From JACKII01 sp041687435 (GTDB lineage Bacteria; Pseudomonadota; Alphaproteobacteria; Bin95): DNA of 41,821 nucleotides. Positions 24,201-33,401 of this stretch are shown here, piece after piece. The notes beneath the pieces were generated by a model. The model searched no databases. It was not told the DNA's origin and worked only from the letters and a program-made list of their open reading frames with translations. A program made the position numbers and the translations under genes. Every line of letters starts with the position of its first letter. Position 1 is the stretch's first letter. The stretch is taken from assembly GCA_041687435.1 (NCBI GenBank), contig JAWLBX010000027.1, positions 1-41,821 on the forward strand, read 5' to 3'.

Positions 24201-25079
24201 TCAACCCCGATTGAAATAGGGCGCGAGCACCGCCCGAACTTGGTCTCTCAGATCCGGCCGTTCCAACGCGTAGGCGATATTCGCCTCCAGATAGCCGACC
24301 TTGTCGCCGCAATCGAAGCGGTGGCCGGCGATGCGGACGCCATGGAATGGGTGGCTGCCGACCATCAGTGCCAAGGCGTCGGTCAGTTGGATCTCACCGC
24401 CCGCGCCCACGGTCTGTTTCTCCAGCAGGTCCATCACGGCGGGGTCGAGGACATAGCGGCCGATGATGGCCAGGGTCGAGGGGGCATCCTCAGGCGCTGG
24501 CTTTTCCACGAGCCCTCTCACCGTTGCGAGCCTGCCGTTGTCGTCCTCAACGTCCAGCACGCCGTAGCGTTTGGTGTGTTCTCGCGGCACGTCCATTACG
24601 GCAACCACATTGCCGCCCTTTTTGTCGTACACGTCGATCAACTGTTGAAGGCAGGGCGTATCCGATTGCACCACATCGTCAGGCAGTAGGACGGCGAAGG
24701 GTTCGTTGCCCACCAGGGCCTTGGCTGTCCAGACCGCATGCCCAAGGCCACGCGGTTCCATCTGGCGGACATAGGCGACGGCCCCGGGCGGCAGCATCAT
24801 TTCGCGAACGGTTTTCAGCGCTTCATCATTGTGGCGCCGTTCCAGCATGGTTTCGAGTTCGAAGCTATAGTCGAAATGATCCTCGATTGCATGTTTGCCG
24901 CGACCGGTGACAAAAATGAAGCGTTCGATCCCTGCCGCGCACGCTTCCTCCACCGCGTACTGGATGACCGGCTTGTCGACAACAGGCAGCATCTCCTTCG
25001 GCATGGCCTTGGTGGCCGGCAAGAACCGGGTTCCCAGCCCTCCGACGGGAAATACCGCGGTGCGGACTTTTGACGGCAT
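24201..25079 (-). CDS. galU: UTP-glucose-1-phosphate uridylyltransferase
   Basis: The 292-residue protein has the nucleotidyltransferase signature VFPVGGLGTRFLPATKAMPKEMLP at its start, then KPVIQYAVEEA, AVLLPDD and the conserved GGEIQLTDAL and GYLEANIAYAL segments. It forms UDP-glucose from UTP and glucose 1-phosphate. ATG 25079 has AAGGAA about six bases upstream; the frame extends 26 codons further without similarity. It is the first gene of the minus-strand galU-ugd-hexomutase set. Confidence 0.95.
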   Translation of the reverse strand: MPSKVRTAVFPVGGLGTRFLPATKAMPKEMLPVVDKPVIQYAVEEACAAGIERFIFVTGRGKHAIEDHFDYSFELETMLERRHNDEALKTVREMMLPPGAVAYVRQMEPRGLGHAVWTAKALVGNEPFAVLLPDDVVQSDTPCLQQLIDVYDKKGGNVVAVMDVPREHTKRYGVLDVEDDNGRLATVRGLVEKPAPEDAPSTLAIIGRYVLDPAVMDLLEKQTVGAGGEIQLTDALALMVGSHPFHGVRIAGHRFDCGDKVGYLEANIAYALERPDLRDQVRAVLAPYFNRG

Positions 25080-25177
25080 GGAAATTCCTTCGCGCGAAGC
25101 AGCTGCGTAGCGGTTGCGGGCTATACAACCGATTGCTGCTGCCACCAATGCGGTCAATCGTCAGGCCGGGCAGCGGC

Positions 25178-25900
25178 CTAGTCTCCGGCAAGCAGCAAGT
25201 CTTTGGCGGCGTTTATTTTTGCTGCGAGATAGGGGCTGCCGCCTTTGTCCGGATGGGCGTGCTGCATCAACCGCCGGTAGGCAGAGCGGATAGCGTCGGC
25301 ATCTGCCCCTGGCTGCAAACCCAGAATCTGATAGGCTTCCTTCTCGGTCATGGAACCCTGGTTTGCCGCTGTGCCACCGGTGTCCTCGCCTCGGGCACCC
25401 GCGTTGGCTGTTTCCCGCCAGGCAGCACCAAGGGTACGGTCCAGATATGCCTCCAGCAGCCTTGCGCCATGGTCGTCATGCGCGGCCATCCAATGGTACA
25501 AATCCAGCAGCAGCACGTCGTCGAGGTCGGAAAGCCGGCGCCCCTCGAACGGGCCGTCAAGGATCATGCCGTCCATCTCGCCAGTGTCGTGGTCAAGTTC
25601 CATCGCCAGCGAGTCTGTCGAGACATTAGAGCTTTGCCCCTTGCTCGGGCCTTTCGCGGCCTTCCACATGTTCTTCATTGCGCGTGCGCGCAGAACCCAG
25701 GGCAACAGCGCAGGAACAGCCATCAATGCCCAGGTGAAGCGGCCGAGAAGCAAGAGCCCCAGGATCACGGCGACGATCAGGACGAAAGCGATCGCCTTCA
25801 GCATGCTGGCGATTTGGGAGGGGTTGGCTTGCACATACCAGCGACCGATCAGCCAGAAGCCGATCAACAGTAAAATGCCCAGAAAAAAATAAACGACCAC
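25178..25900 (-). CDS. Membrane-anchored DnaJ-domain protein
   Basis: The 240-residue protein has two or three hydrophobic segments at its N-terminus (about residues 3-20, 33-53 and 55-70). A variable middle with DGPFEGRRLSDL follows, and a C-terminal J domain (about 180-238) carries the HPD tripeptide at 216-218. J domains stimulate Hsp70 ATPase. The arrangement with membrane helices first and J domain last resembles Pam18/TIM14 and related alphaproteobacterial proteins, so it may recruit DnaK to the inner membrane. It lies 21 bases after the VWA gene on the same strand; the two are often paired. Confidence 0.83.
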   Translation of the reverse strand: MVVYFFLGILLLIGFWLIGRWYVQANPSQIASMLKAIAFVLIVAVILGLLLLGRFTWALMAVPALLPWVLRARAMKNMWKAAKGPSKGQSSNVSTDSLAMELDHDTGEMDGMILDGPFEGRRLSDLDDVLLLDLYHWMAAHDDHGARLLEAYLDRTLGAAWRETANAGARGEDTGGTAANQGSMTEKEAYQILGLQPGADADAIRSAYRRLMQHAHPDKGGSPYLAAKINAAKDLLLAGD

Positions 25901-25921
25901 CCGCTCCGCTCCCTGTCCGAC

Positions 25922-26656
25922 CTAGCGTTTTGGCAAAGCCTTCATAGCCGCGGCGAGGCGTTTAACGTCCGCCCCTTTGCCGCCCGAGTAATCCGCCAAC
26001 GCCTTGTGGCCGCCAGCCGCAAACACAGCGACGGCGCGCAGCAGTTCGGCCAGTTGCGCTGCGCTGCCCTCGTCAAAGGGGCAATAAGCGCCCCCCGTCA
26101 GTTTCGCAATCTGTTTGAAGGCGTTGGCCGCAAACGGGTTTGGGCCTTCTTGAAACATGAAGACCGGCACCCCCGTCAGCCCCAACTCGCCGGCACGGTG
26201 GCAAACTTGGTCGATATCCTCCTCGAAAGCATCGCCGACAAAGACCAGCGCACCAACCTTTTGCTTTGCCGCCTCGTCGCGGGCGTGCGTTAGCACCTTG
26301 CCGATCTGCGTCTGCCCACCAAGGCAAGCGACACCGGTCATGGCTTTGAGCAAGGCTGCCGATTCAGTGTACCATTTCGAGGCCTTGCACTCCCCAAAAC
26401 CCCGGTAGAACACCAGTTGAATCGCGAGATTGCCGACGCCCGCCGCCTCCCGGAACATCTCTGCCTGGAGATGCATCGCCCGATCCCACGAGGGTTGACG
26501 CGAGGCGGTGGCGTCGAGTGCAAAAATCAGCCGCCCCGCCGCCGCACTCGCGGGCTTCGGCGCGGACTGCACCCGCGAGAGGAACGCATCGACTGCCGCC
26601 GATCGGCCGGCCGCTGCAGGCGCCTTCTCGCGCTTTTTGTCAAGGTCACGTGCCAT
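25922..26656 (-). CDS. VWA-domain protein
   Basis: The 244-residue soluble protein has a von Willebrand A-like core: LIFALDATASRQPSWDRAM (in place of a full DxSxS MIDAS), then GGQTQIGKVL (MIDAS Thr region) and ALVFVGDAFEEDIDQ. The first motif is D-A-T-A-S, so metal binding may be altered. It has no signal peptide. The gene is the upstream member of a two-gene set with the DnaJ-domain gene. The function is not established; an adaptor role in protein quality control is a guess from the pairing. Confidence 0.75.
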   Translation of the reverse strand: MARDLDKKREKAPAAAGRSAAVDAFLSRVQSAPKPASAAAGRLIFALDATASRQPSWDRAMHLQAEMFREAAGVGNLAIQLVFYRGFGECKASKWYTESAALLKAMTGVACLGGQTQIGKVLTHARDEAAKQKVGALVFVGDAFEEDIDQVCHRAGELGLTGVPVFMFQEGPNPFAANAFKQIAKLTGGAYCPFDEGSAAQLAELLRAVAVFAAGGHKALADYSGGKGADVKRLAAAMKALPKR

Positions 26657-26754
26657 GGCGAGAATGTGGCGTGCAAGGCGCTGAAATGGAAGAGGGTGTG
26701 ATGTTTACGCCCTCCCGGCGGCGCAAAATCCCGGTGGATGGCCGATGGGTCCGC

Positions 26755-27675
26755 TCAGCTCCTTCGCGCCGCGGCCCTGGCTGCCCGCGCCAGCCGTGCC
26801 TCCCGGTAGGCGATATAGGTGGCGCTGGCGAAGATGATCGAACCGCCAATCCAAGCCCAGGCATCCGGAATTTCGTGCCAGACGATATAGCCAACTATGC
26901 TTGCCCAGATCAGGCGGGTGAAGTCCAGCGGCAGCACCGCGGTCGAGTCGGCCCGGCGGAAACTTTGCGCAAAGGCCAAATGGCCGAGCGTGCCAAGAAT
27001 GCCAATCATCGACAGCCAACCCAATTGCTCCCACGTCGGGGTTTCCCAGACGAAGAACGCGAACGCGCCCGTAATCGGCGTCAGAAACAGGCCCATATAG
27101 ACCGTCAGCGTCGCACTGCTTTCCGTGCTGCTCATGGATTTGATGATAGCGATGGCCAAGCCCCACGAGACCGAAGAGGCGATGATCAACAGCGTGCCGA
27201 GGTTGATCTCTGCGAAGCCCGGACGCACCACCAGAAGCATTCCGCAGAAACCCAGGGCCAGCGCTGCAATCCGGCGAATGCGGACCCGTTCGCCCAGAAT
27301 AAGAATGGCCAGCAGCGTCGCAAACAGCGGCGCGGAAAAGCTCAGGGCGGTGGTTTGCGCCAGCGGAATCAGGGTAACGCCGGTGAAGAACGCCAACATA
27401 CCGCACGCCTGAATCGAACCCCGCAGTGCGTGCACACGGAGTTTTCTGGTCTTGAGCGGACGAAGCCCCTGCTGCAGGAAAATCGGCGTCAGCGCGATCA
27501 GTCCGAACAGGTTGCGGAAAAACGCAACTTCGAACGGCGGCAACGTCTCGCCGACATGCCGGACCATGGCTTGCATGCAGACAAAACACACGGTCGAAAA
27601 CAGCATCAACACCGTGCCCTGAGCGGTACCATCGGCACGGTTGAAGGCGCCTTGCAGCGCGCCAATACCAAACAT
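26755..27675 (-). CDS. DMT-superfamily (EamA) transporter
   Basis: The 306-residue protein has about ten transmembrane segments arranged as two EamA repeats, with conserved stretches FRNLFGLIALTPI, ALSFSAPLFATLLAILILGERV at the end of repeat one and a matching segment near the C-terminus (LDFTRLIWASIVGYIVW). Members export or import small metabolites such as amino acids or S-adenosylmethionine. ATG 27675 is preferred over a TTG at 27696. The substrate is unknown. The 273 bases up to egtB (27676-27948) hold a divergent promoter region and nothing else recognisable. Confidence 0.83.
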   Translation of the reverse strand: MFGIGALQGAFNRADGTAQGTVLMLFSTVCFVCMQAMVRHVGETLPPFEVAFFRNLFGLIALTPIFLQQGLRPLKTRKLRVHALRGSIQACGMLAFFTGVTLIPLAQTTALSFSAPLFATLLAILILGERVRIRRIAALALGFCGMLLVVRPGFAEINLGTLLIIASSVSWGLAIAIIKSMSSTESSATLTVYMGLFLTPITGAFAFFVWETPTWEQLGWLSMIGILGTLGHLAFAQSFRRADSTAVLPLDFTRLIWASIVGYIVWHEIPDAWAWIGGSIIFASATYIAYREARLARAARAAARRS

Positions 27676-27948
27676 GAACAGAGGGACTCCAAACAAGAAG
27701 ACGCTTGCCTAGCACATCTTTCAGTGCGGAAGGCGCGCTATTTCTGCAGCCCCACCATGCGCTTGTCACGACCGCATCGCTGCATTGCGTCACGCAGCGT
27801 TCAGGATCCATGCGCCCGTTTTTGGGCTTTGATTATGGAAAAGCGGCTACAGATTTTCGACAATTATTCCGTGTCGGCTCTTGGCTTCTGATGCGCCCTC
27901 GCCTAGGTGTTAGCGCTCCATCCGCAAGCCTCCTGAAGTGGAGAGCCC

Positions 27949-29232
27949 ATGGCTGACGACAGAGCGGCCCTTGTTGCCCACTATGCCCGTGTCCGTGCAC
28001 AGACGGAGGCGTTGGCGGCGCCCCTTTCGGCCGAGGATCAAACCGTCCAATCGATGCCGGACACCAGCCCGACCAAATGGCACCGCGCCCATACCACTTG
28101 GTTTTTCGAAACCTTTCTGCTGGGTGCGTTTCAGCCTGGGTATGAGCCAGTCGATCCGGATTATGCCTTCCTGTTCAATTCCTATTACGAGCAGGCCGGC
28201 CCGCGGCATGCCCGGCCGCATCGGGGCATGATCACGCGCCCCGGCATAGCAGCCGTTGCGGATTACCGCGCCGCCGTCGACGAGCGCATGGCGCGGTTGA
28301 TCGAAACTGCACCTGAAAGCCAGTGGCAGCAGATTGCCGCGCGTATCACGCTTGGCTTGCATCACGAAATGCAGCATCAGGAATTGCTGGTCATGGACAT
28401 GAAACATGTCCTTTCTTGCAACCCGACCGGCCCGGCCTACGCTGAAATCCCAGCCAGGGCGGACGGCGCGACAGCCCCGGAAAGCTGGGTCTATAATGAG
28501 GGTGGACTGGTCGAAATTGGCCATCGCGGCAATGGCTTTGCCTTTGACAATGAAGGGCCTCACCATCAAGTCTACCTGCGTCCCTTCCGGCTTTCCTCCA
28601 GGCCGGAAACCTGCGGCGCCTGGTTGGAGTTCATAGCCGACGATGGCTACTCCCGCCCGGAACTCTGGCTGTCTGAAGGCTGGGCAACGGTGCAGGCTCA
28701 GGGCTGGGAAGCGCCACTGTACTGGCAACGCAATGATGACGGCGAGTGGCAGCGCTTCACCTTGCACGGCTGGCAGGCGATTGATCCGCGCGCGCCCGTT
28801 AGCCACGTGAGCTATTTTGAGGCTGACGCCTACGCCCGTTGGACCGGCTACCGTCTGCCTTCGGAAGCAGAGTGGGAAATAGCGGTCGATGGCGCGCCCA
28901 TTGCTGGCCAATTCCTGGAACAAGGCGTCGTAGAGCCCCTGCCCGCCTTCCTCAATGGACCCGACGCGCATGGCCTGCGCCAAGCGTGGGGCACGGTCTG
29001 GGAGTGGACGCAAAGCCCCTACAGCGCCTATCCGGGTTTCCGCACCCCGGCGGGAGCAATCGGCGAATACAATGGAAAATTTATGGTGAATCAGATGGTA
29101 AGCCGTGGCGGTTGTGCCTGGACTCCAGCCGAGCAAATGCGGCCCACCTATCGCAATTTCTTTCCCGCCGGCACCCGTTGGCATTGCTCTGGCGTGCGCC
29201 TGGCCCAGGATGTGGATGGCCCTTTGGTATGA
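27949..29232 (+). CDS. egtB: Ergothioneine biosynthesis protein EgtB (hercynine oxygenase)
   Basis: The 427-residue protein has an N-terminal DinB-like domain with the iron ligands H48 (in WHRAHTTWFFE) and H139/H143 (in HHEMQHQE), and a C-terminal formylglycine-generating-enzyme-like domain with PVSHVSYFEADAYARWTGYRLPSEAEWE and SRGGCAW. EgtB links hercynine to cysteine or gamma-glutamylcysteine as the sulfoxide, using O2. The start has GGAG about seven bases upstream. Its ATGA overlap with egtD means coupled translation. No EgtC-like or EgtE-like gene is adjacent. Confidence 0.92.
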   Translation: MADDRAALVAHYARVRAQTEALAAPLSAEDQTVQSMPDTSPTKWHRAHTTWFFETFLLGAFQPGYEPVDPDYAFLFNSYYEQAGPRHARPHRGMITRPGIAAVADYRAAVDERMARLIETAPESQWQQIAARITLGLHHEMQHQELLVMDMKHVLSCNPTGPAYAEIPARADGATAPESWVYNEGGLVEIGHRGNGFAFDNEGPHHQVYLRPFRLSSRPETCGAWLEFIADDGYSRPELWLSEGWATVQAQGWEAPLYWQRNDDGEWQRFTLHGWQAIDPRAPVSHVSYFEADAYARWTGYRLPSEAEWEIAVDGAPIAGQFLEQGVVEPLPAFLNGPDAHGLRQAWGTVWEWTQSPYSAYPGFRTPAGAIGEYNGKFMVNQMVSRGGCAWTPAEQMRPTYRNFFPAGTRWHCSGVRLAQDVDGPLV

Positions 29233-30170
29233 GCGAATCGATGATTGATCAAGACGCACTAACGGAAGTGCTCGAAGGCCTCGGCCGGCGTCAGAAAACG
29301 CTTTCGCCCAAATTTTTCTATGACGCCCGCGGGTCGGACCTGTTCGAGCAAATCATGCGACTGGATGAATATTACCCCACCCGCACCGAGATCGGCATTC
29401 TGCGCGACCATGGGCCAGAGATCGGGCAGGCCATCGGCACCGATGCCGTCATCGTCGAATTCGGCGCAGGCAATGTGGAGAAAGTGCGTTCGGTGCTGGA
29501 TATGCTGGAGCGCCCGCGAGCCTTCGTTCCCATCGACATCAGCGGCGAGCATTTGAACGAAGCCGCCGCCCAGTTGGCGGAGGCATATCCGGGCCTCACC
29601 GTGCTGCCGGTTACCGGAGACTTTACCAAGCCCTTGGCATTGCCGGACCATGAAGCGTTGCGGGATGCCAAGCTCACGGGTTTTTTTCCAGGCTCCACCA
29701 TTGGCAATCTGCTGCCCAATGAGGCGGAGGCTTTTCTTGTAACAGCCCGCGAGGTTCTGCGTGACGGCGATCTTTTGATCGGTGTGGATTTGCAGAAAGA
29801 CCCGGAAGTTCTGAAACGTGCCTATAACGACCGGGCCGGCGTTACGGCCGACTTCAACCTCAATATGCTCTCGCATCTGAACGCATTGGTCGGCGCGGAT
29901 TTCGATCCGACACGCTTCCGGCACTATGCGTTTTACAATGAGACCTTGGGACGGATTGAAATGCACCTGATCAGCCGGCAGTCGCAGACCGTGACGGTCG
30001 GCGGCCAACAGTTCCGGTTTGCCGAGGGTGAGACGATCCACACGGAATCCTCTCACAAATACACGCTGGAGGGGTTCGCGGCACTGGCGGCACGGGCCGG
30101 CTGGAAAACGGCGCAAACCTGGTGCGATCCGAAGCCATGGTTTAGCTTGCATCTGTTGACGCCCGCCTAA
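29229..30170 (+). CDS. egtD: L-histidine N-alpha-methyltransferase EgtD
   Basis: The 313-residue protein has the conserved SPKFFYDARGSDLFEQI start, the SAM-binding motif IVEFGAGN, PIDISGEHL, LTGFFPGSTIGNL and an E-x-S-H-K-Y C-terminal block. It trimethylates histidine to hercynine, the EgtB substrate. The ATG overlaps the egtB stop codon, so the two form one operon. The open frame extends far upstream inside egtB, and that part is not coding. Confidence 0.93.
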   Translation: MSESMIDQDALTEVLEGLGRRQKTLSPKFFYDARGSDLFEQIMRLDEYYPTRTEIGILRDHGPEIGQAIGTDAVIVEFGAGNVEKVRSVLDMLERPRAFVPIDISGEHLNEAAAQLAEAYPGLTVLPVTGDFTKPLALPDHEALRDAKLTGFFPGSTIGNLLPNEAEAFLVTAREVLRDGDLLIGVDLQKDPEVLKRAYNDRAGVTADFNLNMLSHLNALVGADFDPTRFRHYAFYNETLGRIEMHLISRQSQTVTVGGQQFRFAEGETIHTESSHKYTLEGFAALAARAGWKTAQTWCDPKPWFSLHLLTPA

Positions 30171-30253
30171 GCCTAAGGACCGCAAACATCCCGCGAGCCC
30201 GCGACGATGGTGGGGATTGTTATGGCAGCGGCTCGTGCCTATTATTTGTTTCC

Positions 30254-30970
30254 ATGCGAGCCCCAGTCCTCATCATCGTTCACCAGCGGTTGTCCTATCC
30301 TGGCCGTGTTGGCCAGATTCTCATGGCGCGCGGGCATCCGCTTGATATCCGTTGCCCGAATATCGGTCAGGCATTGCCGCCGAGCCTCGACCCTTACGCT
30401 GCCATTTTCATGTTCGGCGGGCCGATGTGCGCGCTTGATTGCCATATTCCGGCGATCCGTCAGGAACTCGACTGGATGCCCGAGGTTTTGGAGTCCGGAA
30501 AGCCCTTTCTCGGCATTTGCCTGGGCGCACAAATGCTGGCCCGCATGCTTGGCGCCCGGGTGTGGCCGCATCCGGAAGGACGTGTGGAAATCGGCTATAC
30601 GCCCGTCACGCCGACGAATGAGGGACGCGCCTATTTCGACGGCCCGATGAAGATGTTTCAGTGGCACCGTGACGGCTTCGACCTGCCCCATGGCGCCACC
30701 CTGTTGGCCACGAACGAACACTTCCCGCAGCAAGCCTTCCGTTACGGCGATAACGCTTACGGCGTGCAGTTCCACCCCGAGGTCACTCGGGACATCATGG
30801 AACGTTGGAGCGTCGGCGGCGGGCACATGTTGCACATGCCCGGGGCCCAGCCGAAGGAGGAGCAGATGGCGGATTACCCCAACTGCGACCCGCTGATGAC
30901 GTCTTGGACAGAGCGGTTTTTGGATCGCCTGTTTGGCGTGGAACAGGCTACCGGGGAACTGGCGGCTTGA
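30254..30970 (+). CDS. Class I glutamine amidotransferase-like protein
   Basis: The 238-residue protein has the GATase1 fold with the nucleophile C89 in GICLGAQ and H174 and E176 in VQFHPEV, so the Cys-His-Glu triad is complete. The type resembles stand-alone GMP-synthase-like amidotransferases that hydrolyse glutamine or gamma-glutamyl compounds. It follows egtD by 83 bases on the same strand. It is not EgtC, which is an Ntn-type (class II) amidohydrolase, but it could act on a gamma-glutamyl intermediate. That is speculation. Confidence 0.85.
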   Translation: MRAPVLIIVHQRLSYPGRVGQILMARGHPLDIRCPNIGQALPPSLDPYAAIFMFGGPMCALDCHIPAIRQELDWMPEVLESGKPFLGICLGAQMLARMLGARVWPHPEGRVEIGYTPVTPTNEGRAYFDGPMKMFQWHRDGFDLPHGATLLATNEHFPQQAFRYGDNAYGVQFHPEVTRDIMERWSVGGGHMLHMPGAQPKEEQMADYPNCDPLMTSWTERFLDRLFGVEQATGELAA

Positions 30971-30977
30971 AAAAAGC

Positions 30978-31011
30978 CGGCGGCTCCGGACGTAAAGGCC
31001 CGAAGCCGCCG
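30978..31011. terminator. Bidirectional terminator between GATase and SDR genes
   Basis: CGGCGGCTCCGG (30978-30989) pairs with CCGAAGCCGCCG (31000-31011) with one mismatch. In the minus direction it is followed by CTTTTTTC, a good U tract for the SDR transcript. In the plus direction it lies eight bases after the GATase stop. Confidence 0.75.
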
Positions 31012-31022
31012 AAACTTGCCGG

Positions 31023-31805
31023 TCAGACCACCGGGCACATTCCGCCGTCGACATTGATGGCAGTGCCGTTGATGTAGCCGCCCGCATCGCTTGCCAGGAA
31101 ACAGGCCAGGTTCGCGAACTCCTCCGACGTTCCCAGCCGGCCCATGGGCAGATTCTTGCCCATATCGGCCAGAAACTCATCCAGAGTTTTCGACTTGTCG
31201 CTGGCCTCCCAGCGGCGCACGTGCTGGTCGGAGACGATCAGGCCGGTGTTCATGGCGTTGACCAGCACGTTAAAGGGCGCACCCTCGCCCGCCATCACCT
31301 TGCTGAGCGCCATGCCGGCGGCACGGGTTACCGCTGTCGGTGCACCGCCCGGACGCGGCGCCTTGGCGCCGGTGTTCAGCACGTTGATAATGCGGCCCCA
31401 GCGGCGCTCCTTCATCGGCGGGAACGCAAGCCGGCTCATCCGTACCTGTGCCATCAGTTTGAGGGCGAGATCGGCTTCCCAGATCTCGTCGGTGACCTCC
31501 TCGAACTTGCCGGTCTGGGATTGGCCGGCATTGTTCACCAGGATATCGACCTTGCCGAACGCTGCGACCGCACCATCATAGAGTGCCTTGCATTGCGCCG
31601 GATCGGTCACGTCGGTTGGAATCGCTTTGGCTGCTCCCTGCACCTTGGCGTTGATCGACGCTTCTGCGCTGGCAAGCGTTGCGGCGTCGCGCGCGGCGAT
31701 CACCACGGTCCCGCCAGATTCGGCAAACTTGGTTGCCATGGCAAGGCCAAGGCCTTTGCTGCCGCCAGTAATGATGGCCGTGCGGCCGTCCAGTCTTACA
31801 TCCAT
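31023..31805 (-). CDS. SDR-family protein with atypical active site
   Basis: The 260-residue protein has the Rossmann motif TGGSKGLG and the NNAG motif of classical short-chain dehydrogenases, plus a C-terminal ASDAGGYINGTAINVDGG. The usual Y-x3-K is replaced: T157 and R161 (in PTAVTRAAG) stand where Tyr and Lys should be, and the preceding Ser is not seen in NVLNTGAKAP. It may bind NAD(P)H but use another chemistry or none. It is a single gene, followed by a strong terminator, with a divergent region of 127 bases to the OmpA cassette. Confidence 0.83.
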   Translation of the reverse strand: MDVRLDGRTAIITGGSKGLGLAMATKFAESGGTVVIAARDAATLASAEASINAKVQGAAKAIPTDVTDPAQCKALYDGAVAAFGKVDILVNNAGQSQTGKFEEVTDEIWEADLALKLMAQVRMSRLAFPPMKERRWGRIINVLNTGAKAPRPGGAPTAVTRAAGMALSKVMAGEGAPFNVLVNAMNTGLIVSDQHVRRWEASDKSKTLDEFLADMGKNLPMGRLGTSEEFANLACFLASDAGGYINGTAINVDGGMCPVV

Positions 31806-31932
31806 AACCGGGTTCCTCCCTCAGGTTGAAAGCCGGGATTAGAGGCGTGGTGACGCTCGCAATCAAGCCACCCTTGGACCTTTTCCCGATTCCATGGCAT
31901 GCAAAGGACTTATCCGAAGTCATGGCAGGCCG

Positions 31933-33036
31933 ATGGACGAGCAACCGACCCCACCTCCCAAAACACCAGAATCTGGCAGCACCTTGCCCCAAGCCCTGGC
32001 GCAAGCGCTGCAAGAGGCATCCCCGGACGAGCTGCGCGCCTTGCGGTCCGCTTTGTCTCGCGCGGATAATCGCCCATGGTACGGTGCCCGACCTATTCTG
32101 GCAGCGCTGGGGGTTTCTGTGCTCCTATCCGCCACGGCGGTTGCGGTAACATTGACCGCACCATTTTACCGGAGCGACGGTGATGCGGGAAACGCGGGCC
32201 GTCTGGCCGTTTTGGAACAGAAGCTCGCCGCATATCGCTCGGAACAGAACACCCTGGCCGCCACCCCCGAGCGGCGCGTCATGCCGGCCGGGGATTCGCA
32301 GGCTGGGGATTTCGCGGGGCTTTCGGCCAGGCTGGAGCAGCAGGCAGCGGCGATGGAGGAGTTACGCCGTAATGTACAGGCTCTCCAGGCAACCATGCCG
32401 GGAACCACATCGCGGGCGGCGGAGCCCGAAACCGGTAGCCAACCGTTGCAGCCGGAAAGCAGCGGATTATCGCGGCGGCTCGATGATTTGGAGAGGTCCA
32501 GCATAACTGCCCTTGGCACGCTTGATGAACAGTTGCAGGCCATCGCCGGCGATCTGGCGGCACTCCGCCAGCAAGACCTCACGCTGGCAAATGAACTGGA
32601 GAATACCCGTGTCGCGCTGGAGGCGGAATTGGCTCAGTGGCGGGAACGCCATACGCCGCCGCTATGGCGGATGTCCGCCAGATTGGCAGGGCAGACCGTC
32701 CAATTCTCGGAGGGCAACCGCCTTGCGGACGAGCCAAAAACCGAAGCCTTGCTCCGCCGTATCGCGGCATGGCTGATGGAGGCCGAGCCGGAGATTGGTC
32801 TCCGTATCGTCGGCTATGCCGATATCGACGGATCCGGCGAGCAATCAAACCGGATCACCTCGCAAAAGCGCGCAAATGCGGTGCGCGAGATGATGCTTGG
32901 CCTGGGCATACCCGAAAACCGTTTGATTGCCGTCGGGCGCTCTACCGAGGACCGCTTGGTCGATGACGACAGTTCAGGCAATCTCAACCGGCGCGTCGCC
33001 TTCGAACCCTTCCTTCGCGCCAGTTCGCCGCCATAG
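31933..33036 (+). CDS. Inner-membrane-anchored OmpA-domain protein
   Basis: The 367-residue protein has a short cytoplasmic N-terminus and one transmembrane segment at about 53-76. A long helical, Gln/Ala-rich region predicted to form coiled coils (about 90-260) follows, and an OmpA-like peptidoglycan-binding domain lies at about 270-360 (VQFSEGNRLAD, LRIVGYADIDGSG, NRLIAVGRS, NRRVAF). The domain should face the periplasm and bind the cell wall. ATG 31933 is chosen; an ATG 13 codons earlier is open. It is the first of three genes on this strand that appear to form one cassette. Confidence 0.78.
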   Translation: MDEQPTPPPKTPESGSTLPQALAQALQEASPDELRALRSALSRADNRPWYGARPILAALGVSVLLSATAVAVTLTAPFYRSDGDAGNAGRLAVLEQKLAAYRSEQNTLAATPERRVMPAGDSQAGDFAGLSARLEQQAAAMEELRRNVQALQATMPGTTSRAAEPETGSQPLQPESSGLSRRLDDLERSSITALGTLDEQLQAIAGDLAALRQQDLTLANELENTRVALEAELAQWRERHTPPLWRMSARLAGQTVQFSEGNRLADEPKTEALLRRIAAWLMEAEPEIGLRIVGYADIDGSGEQSNRITSQKRANAVREMMLGLGIPENRLIAVGRSTEDRLVDDDSSGNLNRRVAFEPFLRASSPP

Positions 33037-33107
33037 CGCGATACCGTCGCATCGGTTACGAATTGTATGGATCAGCAAAATGCCGCCTTCTGCAATGGGA
33101 GCTCGAA

Positions 33108-33401
33108 ATGCCCACCGCCTCACCTGTCAGTAATCTGGACGAAGCCCGCGAAATTTTGTTCGGTGACCGGCATCGGGAGCTGGATAGCCGGATCGGCAGA
33201 GTCGAAGCGACCGTTGCCTGGCACAGGGCGGACATCGCCGCCAGGGTCGATGCGGTGGAGCATAATTTGACCCAACGGCTCGACGAGATAACCGGCCAAT
33301 TGACCAGCCGGATTGCTGCGCTCGAAGAAGATTTGGCTGAGTGCCGGCAGCAACTCCGCAAGGCGCAGGCGGGCAATGGAGATGCCGGTTCCCATGACTG
33401 A
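33108..33401 (+). CDS. Small coiled-coil protein with an LFG motif
   Basis: The 97-residue protein is almost entirely helical with heptad-like hydrophobic spacing. Its N-terminal AREILFGDRHREL resembles RLKEALFGPEMAQL at the start of the next gene's product. GGGAGC lies seven bases before ATG 33108. The gene overlaps the next one by eight bases, so translation should be coupled. No signal peptide or membrane segment is seen; it is probably cytoplasmic and may bind the cytoplasmic part of the neighbouring OmpA-domain protein. I know no functional assignment. Confidence 0.68.
   Translation: MPTASPVSNLDEAREILFGDRHRELDSRIGRVEATVAWHRADIAARVDAVEHNLTQRLDEITGQLTSRIAALEEDLAECRQQLRKAQAGNGDAGSHD

Noticed and set aside
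27949..30170. Selenoneine pathway (SenA-type) instead of ergothioneine genes
   Set aside because: No SenB-like glycosyltransferase or SenC/SelD-like gene is present, and EgtD directly overlaps EgtB as in ergothioneine operons.
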